From Sarcocystis neurona (lineage: Eukaryota; Apicomplexa; Conoidasida; Eucoccidiorida; Sarcocystidae): 64,000 bases of DNA. The stretch spans positions 7,616,629 through 7,680,628 of the forward strand of contig KL647289.1 of the NCBI GenBank assembly GCA_000727475.1, read 5' to 3'. This document shows positions 37,807 through 50,690 of this stretch, in pieces; within the stretch, counting starts at the first letter, position 1; every line of letters begins with the position of its first letter. The position numbers and the translations under genes were made by a program. Under the pieces are notes generated by a model, which was not told where the DNA came from, did not search any database, and saw only the letters and a list, made by a program, of their open reading frames with translations.

Positions 37807-40704
37807 CCATTCTCGCGGGCGTCGCAAGAAGCAACAGAAATGATGGTGGTTTTTAGGCAGTCAAATCTTACCCGAAGAATAGCGGTTGCGAAGCAATGTA
37901 TAGAGAGAGTGGCAACGAGAGGACCATTACAGACGTGTGAAGTCGCGATGGACTGATATAATTGTGGATTTATTTCATGCGTCCGATTTACGCGTCGGAA
38001 TTCATGACACGATGTATACTGTCTTTGGAGGTAACGAGCTGGCGCACAGATCGCTGACTCTGCCGGCCGAACCATTTGAAGGAGAATTGTTTTCGACTTC
38101 CAGTGTTCTATATAGCAGTACACATTCATGTTGTACGTTTAAGCATAAGTCCTCCGGAGATATATCGCGGTTTGAACAGGCTGCACGTACAGACTGCATG
38201 CAGCACAGTCTACGTATGTGCAGTCCCATGACGGTGTGGCAGTCCGGTTCGATGCAAGGGGTGTCCTCGGACTCCGGTTGAGAATTTTTTTTTGGCGTAT
38301 GCAGCTCGAAACATACGGGAGTTCTAGGACGTAAATTCGGTGGTGGTGGTGGTGGTGTATCTCGTGTATTGGTTCTGTGCCCCCAGGTGTTGTGGAAGGG
38401 AGATCTCGTTGGTGACAGAGAATAGCTAACCAGCTCATGTAAAGCAGCAACGTCAGCGCGGCTTCGTGCACCGACTGAAAATCATTACGTTGGCTTCTGT
38501 CCTGCGCATGTAAGATGGACTGGTTCTCGACTCGTCGCTCTATGCTTTACTTGCGCTGCTAGTTATTCCTTAAATTGATGACACCGGCAAAAGTCTCACT
38601 CCAGGATGTATACGACAATTGTCACGGTGCCATCGAACTCAGCTTCTTCCTGCTGTAACGCAATATCGGGATGTGAAGATGCGCGAAGGCGCGCTGACCC
38701 GAGCTTGGCAAGGTGACACGCTAAGGCACGTGGAACGCCTCAGTCGGGGAGCAGCGAGGCCACTTCCTGTTCAACATGCGCCCTACCGTATGGCGACAAA
38801 AAAGGCATACAGACGAAGCGGTACGGCAGTAAAAATCTTCAGCAACCCTACGAAGTGCGACTGTGAGACACGCATTGGGCACACGGTATTGCCTTCCTGC
38901 ATTTCTCAGGAAGAGGACGTGTTGAAATGCAACATGGCTAGTGCGGGAAGAACATCAAGCGCTGAATAGCCAGCCTCCCTATGATTCTTCACCAGTTACA
39001 CCAAGGGACTTGTGTACAGAGCGACAGAATAGTAGAGAAGTGCAGCTTCTGTTTTTTCTCCCATACTCGTGCGCGTGCGTCACGGGCATGAGCGGGAAAT
39101 TACACGGACATGTGAGTGTGCACACGTGGTGGTGAACGTATGGAGAACTTGTGTAGATATAGGCGTAGCAGCAGAAATGCTCGGTGGAGTGCAGGTTGCT
39201 GTTTTACTACGACCCACATCCTTTTCTGTTCAATACCGAAGCGATTTGCAGCCCTGTTTGAGCATCTGGTTTGGTGCTCCCTTCGCCTGTCCTGGGGTGA
39301 GTAGCCGGGACTCGACAAATTGATCATTGCCGTTTCAAATGACGCACTGTACACGGCTGACCGTAAAGCGGTTATGGCGTGCCGATCCATGAGGTCGTCA
39401 CTGCTCTAGTGTCCTTGAGGCCACAAAGACCAAAGCAGGATCCGTGCTGTATCAATGTGCGAACGCTACGCTACGCCATAGGTAGGTCCAGGCACCTATG
39501 AAGATCCAGGCTTACTTTATGCCGAAAAAACCAAAAGCGTTTACGACTAGCGACCAGCATGTGTAAGACGATGAGAATACGACACGCAAGTACACGTACA
39601 CGTACCAGTGTGGAAACACGTCTTACAACTAAGTGACCCTACCGAACGCCATCAGAGCCTTGCGTCACCTCAGCGCTGGCAAGTCTGTCGTGCTAGCGTT
39701 GGCTCTATGTCATTTTGTCAGATTGCAGGCACTATTCTCCAGGTGTAAGCTTTCTCTTAAATCCACGCACATATCATATCTCAGCTCTGGGAATCTTGCA
39801 GCAGGGCTGCAGAACCACATCTTTGGCAATACTGTAACTCTCATAGAGTGAGATGCGGCATTTTTGGCCCCTCCAGGTCGTACACATTTCCCTCACAACT
39901 GCACGCATCTGGCCCGGCTCAGGTCCACCTTACGTTCACTATATTTTTCCTAGCCTACGAATGCATTTGAAATGAGTAACGCAGCAGCAGCTGTTGGACC
40001 CCCGAGGTCGTAGGTGTGTCCCTCACAAGTGCGCGCATCTGGCCTAGCTCAGGTGCGCCCTCTATTCACTACGTTTTCCCATGCCTCTGATTGCAACGCC
40101 ACACACACATCTGAAACGCATAATGTCAATGTTAGACGCTACACCCTTCGGTGTGCGCAGTGGAGCAAGGAGGTGTCTGCTGTTTGATGCTGCTTCTCAC
40201 GTGCTGTGTCGACAAAATACCGCGTGCGAAAAAGCAAAAAGCTGGACCATATCTCCTGGGGATGCATCAGTGGTGATATAGTACCGCCACATATGTACAC
40301 CTACGTACACGCAACTCCCCCTTGCATAAATGGCCACAAGTAAAGTCACCGAATTCTGCCACGGGTGCGCCTCGATCCGGCTTACGTATAAGGTTTACAA
40401 AGCTGTCTCATCGTAAATGGACATTGTCCTGTTAACTACTGAAAGTCAACGGGGCGTCCGTGGGTGTTCCCTGCCGTGCTCAACATGTGTAATTACGTAT
40501 GTGTACATGTACGTGACCGCCGTCCACGCTCCGCCTACTACGGTGTCAGTGAGGCGTACGAATATTTAATGCATGGCCGGAATTTGCTTCCCCTCTCAGG
40601 AGTCCATAGGGTTTTTACCAGTGGGGCGTTTTTCCATCAGGTATTCAAAAGAAGGCATAGGGCGCTGCCGAAAGCGTACAGTAAACGCGATGCAGGGCGA
40701 AGAT
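37807..40704. other. Spacer between LUC7 and the putative kleisin gene
   Basis: About 2.9 kb holds the LUC7 3' flank, a (GGT)n run near 38340 and the 130-bp duplication at 39866-40110. No coding sequence could be supported on either strand. The promoter of the next gene is probably near its right end. Confidence 0.55.
39866..40110. repeat. Imperfect tandem duplication, period 130 bp
   Basis: AGGTCGTA...TCCCTCACAA.TGC.CGCATCTGGCC..GCTCAGGT occurs at 39875 and 40005, followed in both copies by a TTCACTA.TTTT-type block. The copies differ by scattered substitutions. No open frame is preserved through both copies. Confidence 0.88.
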
Positions 40705-43700
40705 ATGCAGGAGCTCGTGTTTTTCTATTCTGTGAAGTATGTCCACTTTTATGAACCCACTTCCCCTTTTTCATATTCCCGATGAAGCAATTTGTTCTCG
40801 TCCTTATTTTTTGTCTCCATTCCACTGCGTCAAGCTACTCGGCGGTAACACCTTTTTGTCAGGTCGGCGTGGCTTCTGTTTCTGTCGATTATTTGTCGAG
40901 CTTTCCCACGGTTTCCGCGTCTCCGTGTGGATACTCTTTCACTGTTGGATGCAGTGGTTAATGTCGATGATGATCTGGCACTTTTCAGTCGACTTGTTCT
41001 TCTTGGCGTGAATTTCTTCTGTTCTGAGATGCAAAGGTCGCTGCTATTAATCGATGATGTCTCCCGTTATGTTGGCACCGCCCTGTGTCTGTTTTATGGG
41101 AACACTGACGGGTTCTGAAAAGGAGATATTGCTGTACGTTGGTTGATAAGGCTTCAATTTGTGTTGCATATGAATAGAGCGGAATTGAATAAGGGAGCTG
41201 CAGAACACCGCTTCGGCCACGAAGTAGAGAACATAGGGAGGAATTCCTCACCTCGAGTAGGAATTCACGCCTGTAGAGGCGAAGAGGGGAAAAAAATTCT
41301 GTCATATATGCGATGAATTTCCGCCACACGACGGAGAGTTCTGTGGCCTAAAACAACATGGAATGCATCGGCTCCACGCGTCGCTTGCCCTTCCACAGTA
41401 AGCGCGTAAGGGCGTAAACATTAAGTTGATTTGCCACGTGTACGCGTGTGCGCCTAATTCTGTTGTTCCACGGACACCGCACAACAAGCGTGCTTGTATC
41501 GGCGCCACGAGGAACTGCCACAGCCGCCCCTACTCTGTAGGTATACGATACTACATGCATACTGCAGCCTACAAATTAGACACACATGCGGCAAAGACAA
41601 CCCACACCAGGGCACGTGTTATGGAACTGCTTCTGGTACAAGTTGCGACTTTTGAAGTGACTATAGTTGAACGCACGTAGGCCGTAGCGTGTGTACACGA
41701 TCGATTCAATCTCACACTAGATACCACAGCACGTAAGCGTAGCCATGTGAACCTTCTTTTGAAATAGGACTCTGCCTTCGGTAGATTGTACGACTTTGTG
41801 AAGCGACTTTCTATCGTTAGGCCGCCTGACGTCGAAGAAAATGACAGAGACACGACAGGAACTGCTACAGCTTGTACCATACAAGCCCAAGGGACAGTTG
41901 TCCGCTACCCAACAGCAGCTACTGCTGTACCATCCCCAAAGTAAGAGCTGAAAAAGTGGTACGACGTGTACCTAATGATGTGTGCCGAGCCTGATATGTA
42001 TGGTTCCACTGCATTATAAACATCGACTACGTGTATCTCCACTTTTCAACTCTCTGATTACGTATGTGGCTCGGCTGCGAGGAGCCAGCAAATCCGATAT
42101 TCTGCTTCCTGTAGTTATTGCGCCACCTGCCCGTTCAGTGTAGTTGATATCGCCGCGACCTGGAATTCACACCCAGGCCAACATTCCATGATGGATAGGC
42201 TTCACCAGCGTACCTGAGAGCCACTGGTAGTGTCTGTGCGACTGCGCTAAGAAGCCGTTGACATTTTGCCTTGAACGTTCAAAGGTTTGCCTGCTGTTGT
42301 ACCTCGGCGACAGAAGAGGCTGTTCCTTGAAGAGGTTTGCTGTGCTAGTGTGGCCGCGGAGTAAAGGCTTAACAACCAGCGTTGGAGAGCGTCAAGCTGG
42401 TCAACACGCCGGCTTCAGAATGTGAGACATTTGCTTTCAGTTTGATGCATTGGGTGCGGCTTCAAAAGCGTGCTCCTGCACGGAAGCTGGGAAATCCAAC
42501 AATGAAACACTGTGTATTTCTCCAGTAGTTGTGTACACTATTGTGATAGACTTGGAAAAAGTCGCACCATGTGGAGGAGGCCTCACGTCAAGAGTACGAA
42601 AGTCCCCGCGTACAGCGCCACATGTGCATTGGGATACATGTGAGTCTGTATGTTCCACTTGCATATAGACCTATCTGCCATGAGCCTCTTGGAGCTCCGG
42701 ATTCTGCTCTCCCCAGTTCGATATCTTACCTCTGTGGTGATGGTATAGCGTAGCAGCCCGTGCGTGTGGGTCGTCAAAACACAAGCCCACATGCGAATAC
42801 TCTCCCAAGATTCAAAAAGTCCACTGGTGGCGCCACAGTGTGCGGGCTGTGTGCCACCTTCGAGATCAGGTTTTTACCGCAGATTTCTGGCAGCCGGAAT
42901 AATTCTTTTCTCCTCGAGAGACGAAAATGACTGCGGCGGACAACAGCGAATATCGAAACGTCAGCGATGGGTTGTCCAACTGGCAAAGGTGACCGCAGAA
43001 TAGGGCCACCTTTGATTGTTTTAATTTTTCGAAAAAATGCTCCATGAATCAACAGGGACACGCTGTTTTCGCCTTTTGCCGTCACGCAGGACAGCCTGCT
43101 CTATCTAGAAACGTTTCTTCACAGACACTTCGCATAAGCGAATTGTACGAATCTGTTTTAACGTAATAATGAGGTTTAAATGCGCTTAGTCGCATCAAGA
43201 GAACGTTACGTCTTGTCTGACACCCTTCCACGGAAAAGAACCTCCTCCGGCGCCCAGAAGTAGCTCTGTTTGCCAGGTTTCAGCATAGATGACGTAACCG
43301 CGCACACAGACTTGATTTCACTCGACTGAAAGATGCATATGCGCTGCTATATAAGCCCGGGTGATTGGCCTTTGTATGTTCACGCGTCCACCTAGGTTTT
43401 CACTGGCATTTTTCAGGGTACTTGGTGTCTCAATACTCTTTCTGGCCTCTCCACCTTCGCACACACTTACATGCCCGTAGCTTTGGAGATAATGTTTATA
43501 CAAATGGAAATGCCTGTCTATGAAACCGATGTACATCGATCCTGCCGGGCAAGGTTGTCAAGAGTCTTTTTGGCATCTTACAAGGCCACTGACTGTATCA
43601 GAGTTTAAGAGACCTCGCTGATCTCCTGCGTCTCATTTTCTGTGCACACTCACTTCGAGAAACCATCTTGTAGTTCCCAGGCTGGTGATACTGGTACATT

Positions 43701-46700
43701 TTGGCTTTCTCTGCCTGATGTATCTCAAGTTCGCCCTACGGGTTTTACTATTCTCATACGGCCAGTCCCTCGGTCAGAACTTCTATCGGTGCAAGGAATA
43801 TACATATATGTATGTATATGTATATGGGCACGCATGAGTCATGCAGTTTCAGCTGACAGATAAACACATGTACAAATAGACACATGCCTACACGCCACTT
43901 CGTTGGTAGCCACATCCTCATTTTCGGTGGAAGCCGTGGGGAGCACGCAGTAGTCGTTGCTTGTTGCACAAAGGTACTTTGCCTCACTGCTTCACTCCCT
44001 CAGTTCCAGCTGTGCGTACCCGTCGGTCCTGTCACGCTTATCTCAGGTTATTCCCGACACTGAATTGAGGCGAGTGCAGCTGCTGCCAGCACTTTTGATG
44101 TTGTTTCAACCTCCGTCCCTGAGCTTTCAAGAGCGTCACGCGTCTACTGATTCTTCTTCCATAGCCAGCTCTACTCACTACCTACATGACCTTACCGCGC
44201 GGCAACCTTTCCACCAGCAGGCGCTGCTCCTGAGGGGTGCTGCTATTATTTTGCTGAGGCAGTGGGTTTTGCTGGCGGACGAAGCACTACTGCTGCTTCG
44301 GCGGCTGCTCCGTCTTCAGCGGAAGCCTCTTAAAACCAACGGTGGAGTCAGCACTCGTATTGACCGGGGAGGCTGTTTCCAGATCAATGACGATGAAAGA
44401 GGAGAGCTGCTGTTCGCTGGTAGAGGGAGCTTTCAAAAAAAAATTGGCCTGAGGAGAAAACGGGCAAGAACGTCTTCACCAAAACATGCACAGCTGCTGG
44501 CACCAGATGCGAAACCGTGGGAAATGAATCCCGAAAGCCAGCAGTTCGGTACGCTGGGAGCCAAGGACCCATACGCGCTAGCATGCAATCAAGTGAGCGA
44601 TCCCTCTGTCAAATTCTATGTGTATAAACGAAGAGGAGGCGCAGAACGACATGCAGTAGCGCACGGGAAGGGAAGCAAGAGAGAGTGCAGTGACGTGCCG
44701 ATAATCTGAGCATAAGGACCTCTCTCATGCACTTTCTCATGCCGATCCTGTTCTTTACAGAGTAAGGACAACTTTGTTTCTCTGTTGTGTTGTCGCGTCT
44801 TGGGCTTAAGGTTCTAAGCGTTTTCGGGGCGTGTCATATGGATCTCTTTAGAACATTTTTCCTTTGCTTTCGTCAGGCTGCTGCGCGGCAATTACTGTCT
44901 TCTTCTTCTCCATTCAGCAGAATCCGTCCCTTTTGTTCTTTCCTTTCGCCACTGGAAGTTGTTACATTTTCTCGCTTCCTTTAGCCAAAAACCAATCAAA
45001 ATTCATTTTGATTGCACTTCTCTACATAGTGTGTAAATCTACGTTACCGTCTTTGTTACACAGAAAGTGCGCCTCCTGCTACTCGGTCAACAACGTCTGG
45101 TCAACTATATTCCTCCGTTCAACAGGTTCCATGCTTCGCACTTGACGTGACCACTATAGAGAGTGACGGCGCAACGCGCAGCTTCGCAGAAATTGGACAC
45201 CTGGTCATGCAGCAATATTTTCAGCGGCACGAACCTACGCCGACGATAGGAGTGCAGGAAGAGCAGCGAGAAGGCAGCAGAAGCCAGCAACAGGATGGGC
45301 TTTCCTGGCCAGTGCGACCGTGCCAGATGCAGGGCACCGTGGGAGACCCCTCCTTTGAGGCGCTGTGGCATGGCTTTCGGTCCTCCGGATGCGACTTTCA
45401 AAGATCTCTGTTTGCTCCCGTCTTTGAAACTGCTCGAGGAACTGCGACATCAGCAGGAAACCCCTTCTTGGACGCCCACAGAAGATTGGCAGGTGTCACG
45501 TGTTCCCGTGAAAAGGGCGGGGACGAACTGGGAGGGGAATCAAGCGCTAACGCAGGAGAAGCTCTGCCGGTGCAGGAGGCAGGGGCTGAGGTGGACACTC
45601 ACGAGAAAATTGACGGTGAAGAAGGCCAAGAAGATAGCCGACTGCACCAGCTGCGGCAGTTAGAGCACCAGGACGGAGACACAGGTGCACCTCTACGCGG
45701 GAGCGGATTTCCCCAAGAAGCAGCTTCCGTCCAAGGGTCGTCCGCGACAGTCGAACTACGGAAGACCCAGGAGAAGCTAGATAGATGGGGACTTCTCGAC
45801 GACCAGGACTGTTGGGATAATGCATGGGTGACCACAGCAGACGAAGTGGGAGATGCGCAGCGACGTTACTGTCTGCAGGCAACGTACCTGGGTGCGGAAG
45901 AGCGCAGCAACAGACAAGAATTGCTCGAGGCAGAAAATGACAAAGAGGAATTGGTATCCGCACGGGTTAGGAAGGAGAGGATGGGCAGGTCATGTGCAAA
46001 ACAACTAAAAATAGCCTGCAAAAAAGTAAGATGTGGGCGAAACGAACGAAAAACCTCGCCACAGGATACACGCGATAAAGCCAGTTGAGTTCTTCTATAT
46101 TCAGGACGCAGCGAGTAGCACACTCTCCACTCTTGTATATCCATGCACACATCCACGGGGTAATGTCACGCAGGATAAGCTTGTGCGCGCCTTTATTTGC
46201 ATGCCTACTGGCTTCAGAACATGTATGCATCCTCACGGCCTTAAGCATTCACCCGCTGGCCCAGGCCCATCTGTATTTACATTCGTAGAGTGAAGAAGAA
46301 CCGGCTATTTTCTACTCAGTTGAGAAGCAGTGGGCAGCCATTTTCATCTGGAGTAGCTACGCCACAGACTACAGCTGTGACGTAAGAAAGAAGGAAGTAT
46401 CAGAAGTCACCCTTCTACTGCCCTTTTCACTAGATGTGCAGCGCCTTTTGTGGTAAACCACGGTTTTAGGATACGCGTTTGAGGTTCCTCTCAGTTCTTT
46501 AGCAGCTGCAGACCGTCTCTGATGATCGCGTCACACATGAGGCCCTAAAAAGTAATCCTGCTCGCCGTATAAATTTGTCGCCAGTGCTCAGGCAAAGAAG
46601 ACTGTGAATCTGTTGACTACTTGTAGAGGCCCGGAATCAACGCGTGAAGACTCAGCTATTTGATCTCTGTTGCTATAAGTGGGACAGCGTGGGGATGTGT

Positions 46701-49230
46701 TTACGAACGGCGTGCAGGTGAACAAGATCACTTTTGATGGCACAGCTCTCTTGCAAGATTCAACGCGCCTCGACGCTGCTTTTGAGAATCTTCTCCATAA
46801 GCATGTCGCATTTCCTCCGGCCACCGCTAAACTGCCAAAAGGACCGGGGAAGCCAACGTTGAGTGCGCTGCTCAGCTTGTGGAGGAAGCCCTTGAAAAGT
46901 TCTGATGTGGACTCTCTTCTTGTGCGTGGGGCGCTCCTGTGTCCAGAGCGACGAAAGACGGTAAAATCGGGGTTCTAGTGGAGACGCACTCACTAGGTAG
47001 TCAGATAACCTTTATTTCTGACAGAGTGTCGTGTTCCGGCAGAAACTGAACAATGCATTTCAATTGTTTAATATTCTTGTCCGCTGTTTTTTCGCTACCA
47101 CTGCGCTCGTCATCTCATTTGCAATTCAAGGGAGACACCTTTCTAAACGAGGCCGCTGCAAACTGCGTGTGTGCGGGTGTAGTAGTAGACTTGGCGTTAA
47201 CTCCTTCGCCGCAGACGACGTTCTCTCTCTAATTCAGTTGGCGTGTTAGAGACTTTTTGTGAACAGCCCTCTCTCATCTGTTCTGGAGCACACAAAGAAA
47301 TAGAACTGGGCACAAACGCGGCAGACACACATATAGGACCAGTCAATGTATATTCCTGCGACGCAGAGAATCCAGAAGAACCGGTCTTTCCCAGTTGGGC
47401 ACACTCATGAATTCACATCTGTCAGTACCGTTCAGCCTGTTATTGCGGGTGCCGGTGTTTGAGTAGGCGGATCCGTGGCTCGCTGTTCTTGCAAGTGAAG
47501 TGGAGGAGGACTCGCAACCCGCGAAAGAACAGAGAGGCAGCACAAGTCGATGCGGCACTGCACTGGAAGCTGACACGGCCGCAGTGAAAATCTGGGAAAA
47601 GTGGCGGTGCCCGTGGTGGATGTCGAGGGGCTCACCTGCGGAGTACGAGACAATTCAACGGCGCAGATCGAAAGCTTCGGAGTCCTCGGGTTTCCCTCAA
47701 CCGAACGTCAACAAGAGAGATTTCGACGACAATTTCTTCCCTATTGGTCCTGCATGTGCTCTCGAGACTGACCGTGATGACTTAGCTTTGCCATTTTACG
47801 ACGAAGAGCGCCAAATTGAGGGGCTGCTGACAAGTCGACCTCTGCTTCCCGTATTGCCCGCAACCAGCGAACACCGATCTCTCAATTCACCGAAAAGACA
47901 TCAAGACGTTCTGCAGGCTGCAACTCCTGCGGCGTCTACTAGTCTGAGAACTAGCTACCCGAATACGGGGAATGTCCTTTCAGGCGGCGGAGATTATGCA
48001 GAAGGTCTGCGCAGAATTTTGGACACGAGCAGCATCTTCACGCAGCGCAGCGTCGGAAGTCAAGCACTCGTAACTGCTCTTGATACAACTCCACCAGCAA
48101 GGTGTGTCACGGCTAGGCCGCAGGCAGAACTAATGGATTCATCACGTCGGGTCTTGCCGCAACAAGAGGGAAATACGCGTAATCCTACTCCATGCCATAC
48201 AGGAGAAATGACAGGACCTTCCTCTGCTTCGTCCTCTCACAGCAGCGACGCGGCCACCCGTGTTTATCCAGTTAGGGGAAGCGGTCACGCGAAGGAGCCG
48301 AGTGTGACAACAGGCACCAGCAGTCGGCGTACGAGCTGTGACTCCTCCGTTACTCCTGCAGAAGCCGCACAGCGACAGCAAACTGAAACAGTTGGGAATA
48401 ACAACGAAACGCGAGCTGCCCGGTCTTGCTGTTGCAGACACTTTTTCGAACACACAGACAACTTAGCCAGAAGGGAATGCAACTATGCTGTTGGTAGCAG
48501 CAGACGTACCTCAGACGTGTCTACCACCACATATGCTCTCTCAAGTGTTTCACCTTCAATTTCCTTACGCCGCGGCAGGGCTGCACATGGTCCTACGTCT
48601 AGTACTACTGAAAAATTCATGGACTTCCTGTTTACTATGCTGAGGCGATCAGTACAGAATGAGATCAGCATATACAGAGAGGCGCGTGCAGCAGTTGGAG
48701 TTGGTCAGGAAGACACGCTTCCGCAACAGCGCCTGGGAGGAATGGTCGTAAACCTACCATTTGAGCAGCTCGTACCCGCAGACGGTATTACCAGTATTAC
48801 TGCTGCAAAAGCGTTTCACCATCTTCTCATTTTACATATGCGCGGGAGCGTGACGCTGCAGCAGGACCAGCCACAGCAGAAATGCCTTCCTCAGCATAGA
48901 CAGCAGCAGCACACACAGATCCACTTTCCTCTGAGCGTGTGTTCCCTGTTCGTGTGCGTGAAGCGGGAGGATCTGCTGCCCAGCAGAAGTGCCGGGGGTC
49001 AAGGAAACACCACAATCGACGGCGCGACATGCAGTGCGTGGAAGAGTCAAGACAGAGACGAAAGTACTTCCCTTCAACGTGACACGAAGAGCAAGGACTC
49101 CCCTGGAGCCGCCTGGAGACAGCCATACGCCTTAGGTGCTGAAACGACAAGTGCGCCGATAATGCGCAATGCTAACCGTGTAGCAGCCCGTACTACACGT
49201 CCTTCCCTTGCCGTGGGTGTATCAGCCTAG
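40705..49230 (+). CDS. Putative divergent kleisin (Rad21/Rec8-like cohesin subunit), 7 exons
   Basis: Kleisins close the SMC1-SMC3 cohesin ring: the N-terminal domain binds SMC3 and the C-terminal winged helix binds SMC1. Model: 40705-40736, 40863-41086, 41821-41940, 44090-44592, 45126-46025, 46718-46960, 47467-49230, in phase throughout, 1,261 residues. The N-terminus reads LVFFYS, then AWLLFLS, then DDLALFSRLVLLGV and LLLIDDVSRYV. This parallels MFYS, WLAAH, PLALRLSGLLLLGV and YLLDDCNEAL of Rad21/Rec8 N-domains. Near residues 1100-1150, LPFEQLVPADG then SITAAKAFHHLLILHMRGSV and LQQDQP parallel the Rad21/Rec8 C-terminal domain (AAxxFxxLLVLxxxxxVxxxQxEP). The middle is low-complexity and polar, as in other kleisins. 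Weak points are the start codon, the exon-2 donor (GTCTGT) and the strong divergence, including loss of the RKGPL-type motif. Whether it is mitotic or meiotic cannot be told. Confidence 0.58.
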
Positions 49231-49842
49231 GTTGTGTCCACATACTACTCGTCTCTTTTTCTCCACTGACTCATTTGTCATGAAGATGTGAGCCGGTATA
49301 GAGAGCCGATCTCACTGCTCACAAGCGCTGGTGTCCGCCAGTGCGTTTTGCGTGGCGATTTGAAGTGTATGGTGCTGTGCACTAACACAGGTACTACGCG
49401 TACTAAGCGGAAACGCTTCCAAATGCTTGTGCACCACGGGGGACACAAGTACGTACCCGTACAAGCATGAACGAACGAACGTTGTGTCCCGAGCTAGCAC
49501 AATGTTTTCCCGGTGCAGCGATATATTCCACACAGTGCGGATACCCCATTTACCTGCTGCGGTAGTAACGCGTAACAAGTTTCGTGCGTCTACCAGTCGC
49601 TTGCTCGCCCGCGTACGGCTCGCACAGGACACAGGCGCTACGTTCATATTTCACAGGTACATGCTGAAAAACTGAACCTCCCTGAGCTGCAATCAACGTG
49701 GCACGCGTTCAAGCGCATGAGGAACGCTTTGTACACTCCTTAAAGCACAGAACTTACGGTAATTTCTTACTATTGGCAAGGCGCCGTTGTTTGTGGCAGC
49801 GCGTTATAATGTATTCGAGTGAAAGTTATTTGAAGAACCAGG

Positions 49843-49918
49843 ACCGCCGTATTATCAAAATAGTGTTGCCACAAGCCGGGACCGCCGTATTATAGAAATA
49901 GTGTTGCCAGAAGCTTCT
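49843..49918. repeat. 38-bp tandem duplication
   Basis: ACCGCCGTATTAT.(A)AAATAGTGTTGCCA.AAGC occurs at 49843 and 49881 with three or four differences. Confidence 0.85.
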
Positions 49919-50343
49919 TTCCATTTATCAGACGTATACGTCAAGCGACCGTGCAGTCGACATAGGGTAAAACAACAGAAGCGCGCTGTGCAGAGAGCGG
50001 GAGACCTGCGCATTGCTGAATCAACAGATCAGACGCAGTTGCGTTTTTCAAGTCTACAGGACGTCCGCACTAAGCCTGCCACCGCGCAAGCATATAGATG
50101 TCTCTTCCTATGCACTCCTTTGCGACAAGAAAGAGGTTACGGAGGCTCTGCCTGCCAGTCGCAGTTTCTGCTCTGCAGTTCTTCCTCACCCGCCACCAAT
50201 GCGTTTCAACTTCGGTATAATATATGCAGTTGTGGTGTCCACCTGTCCAGATCTTCTGCTGAAATCGAAGGACACCACTGCAGCAATACCGGCGCATAAC
50301 AGTTACTCCACGAGTCATGTTCACTGACACAGCTGTCCAGCAC

Positions 50344-50449
50344 TAGTGATAATGGCAGCGACACAATGACATATTCGAGCAGATAGGTAGCTTCCAGCAG
50401 TAGTGATAACGGCAGCGACAAAATGACACATTCGAGCAGATGGGTAGGT
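50344..50449. repeat. 57-bp tandem duplication
   Basis: AGTGATAA(T/C)GGCAGCGACA.AATGACA.ATTCGAGCAGAT(A/G)GGTAG occurs at 50345 and 50402. Confidence 0.88.
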
Positions 50450-50690
50450 TGTCGGACCCATAACCCGGCCGCCTTCGGTTCTTCGTGGCCTTCTTTTCCA
50501 GTAGCGTCTGGTTATTCTCCTTTGAAATGGAATCTCTGCCGTGGCTTTTGCACGACGTGGCAGCATCAGCAGCCACCGAAAACACACAGGTGGTCATTGT
50601 AGTGATTGCAGCCTCTTCTTTCTCACGTTCTCGACCTTTCTTGATATGGCATATGCTCGATGTTCCTTCCTAAACTCATTACTGTTTTAG

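Larger units (their letters stand above)
49231..50690. other. Intergenic region between convergent kleisin-like and Myb genes
   Basis: About 1.46 kb of 3' flanks. It contains two small tandem duplications (49843-49918 and 50344-50449) and no supported gene. Short open frames here have no motif. Confidence 0.6.
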
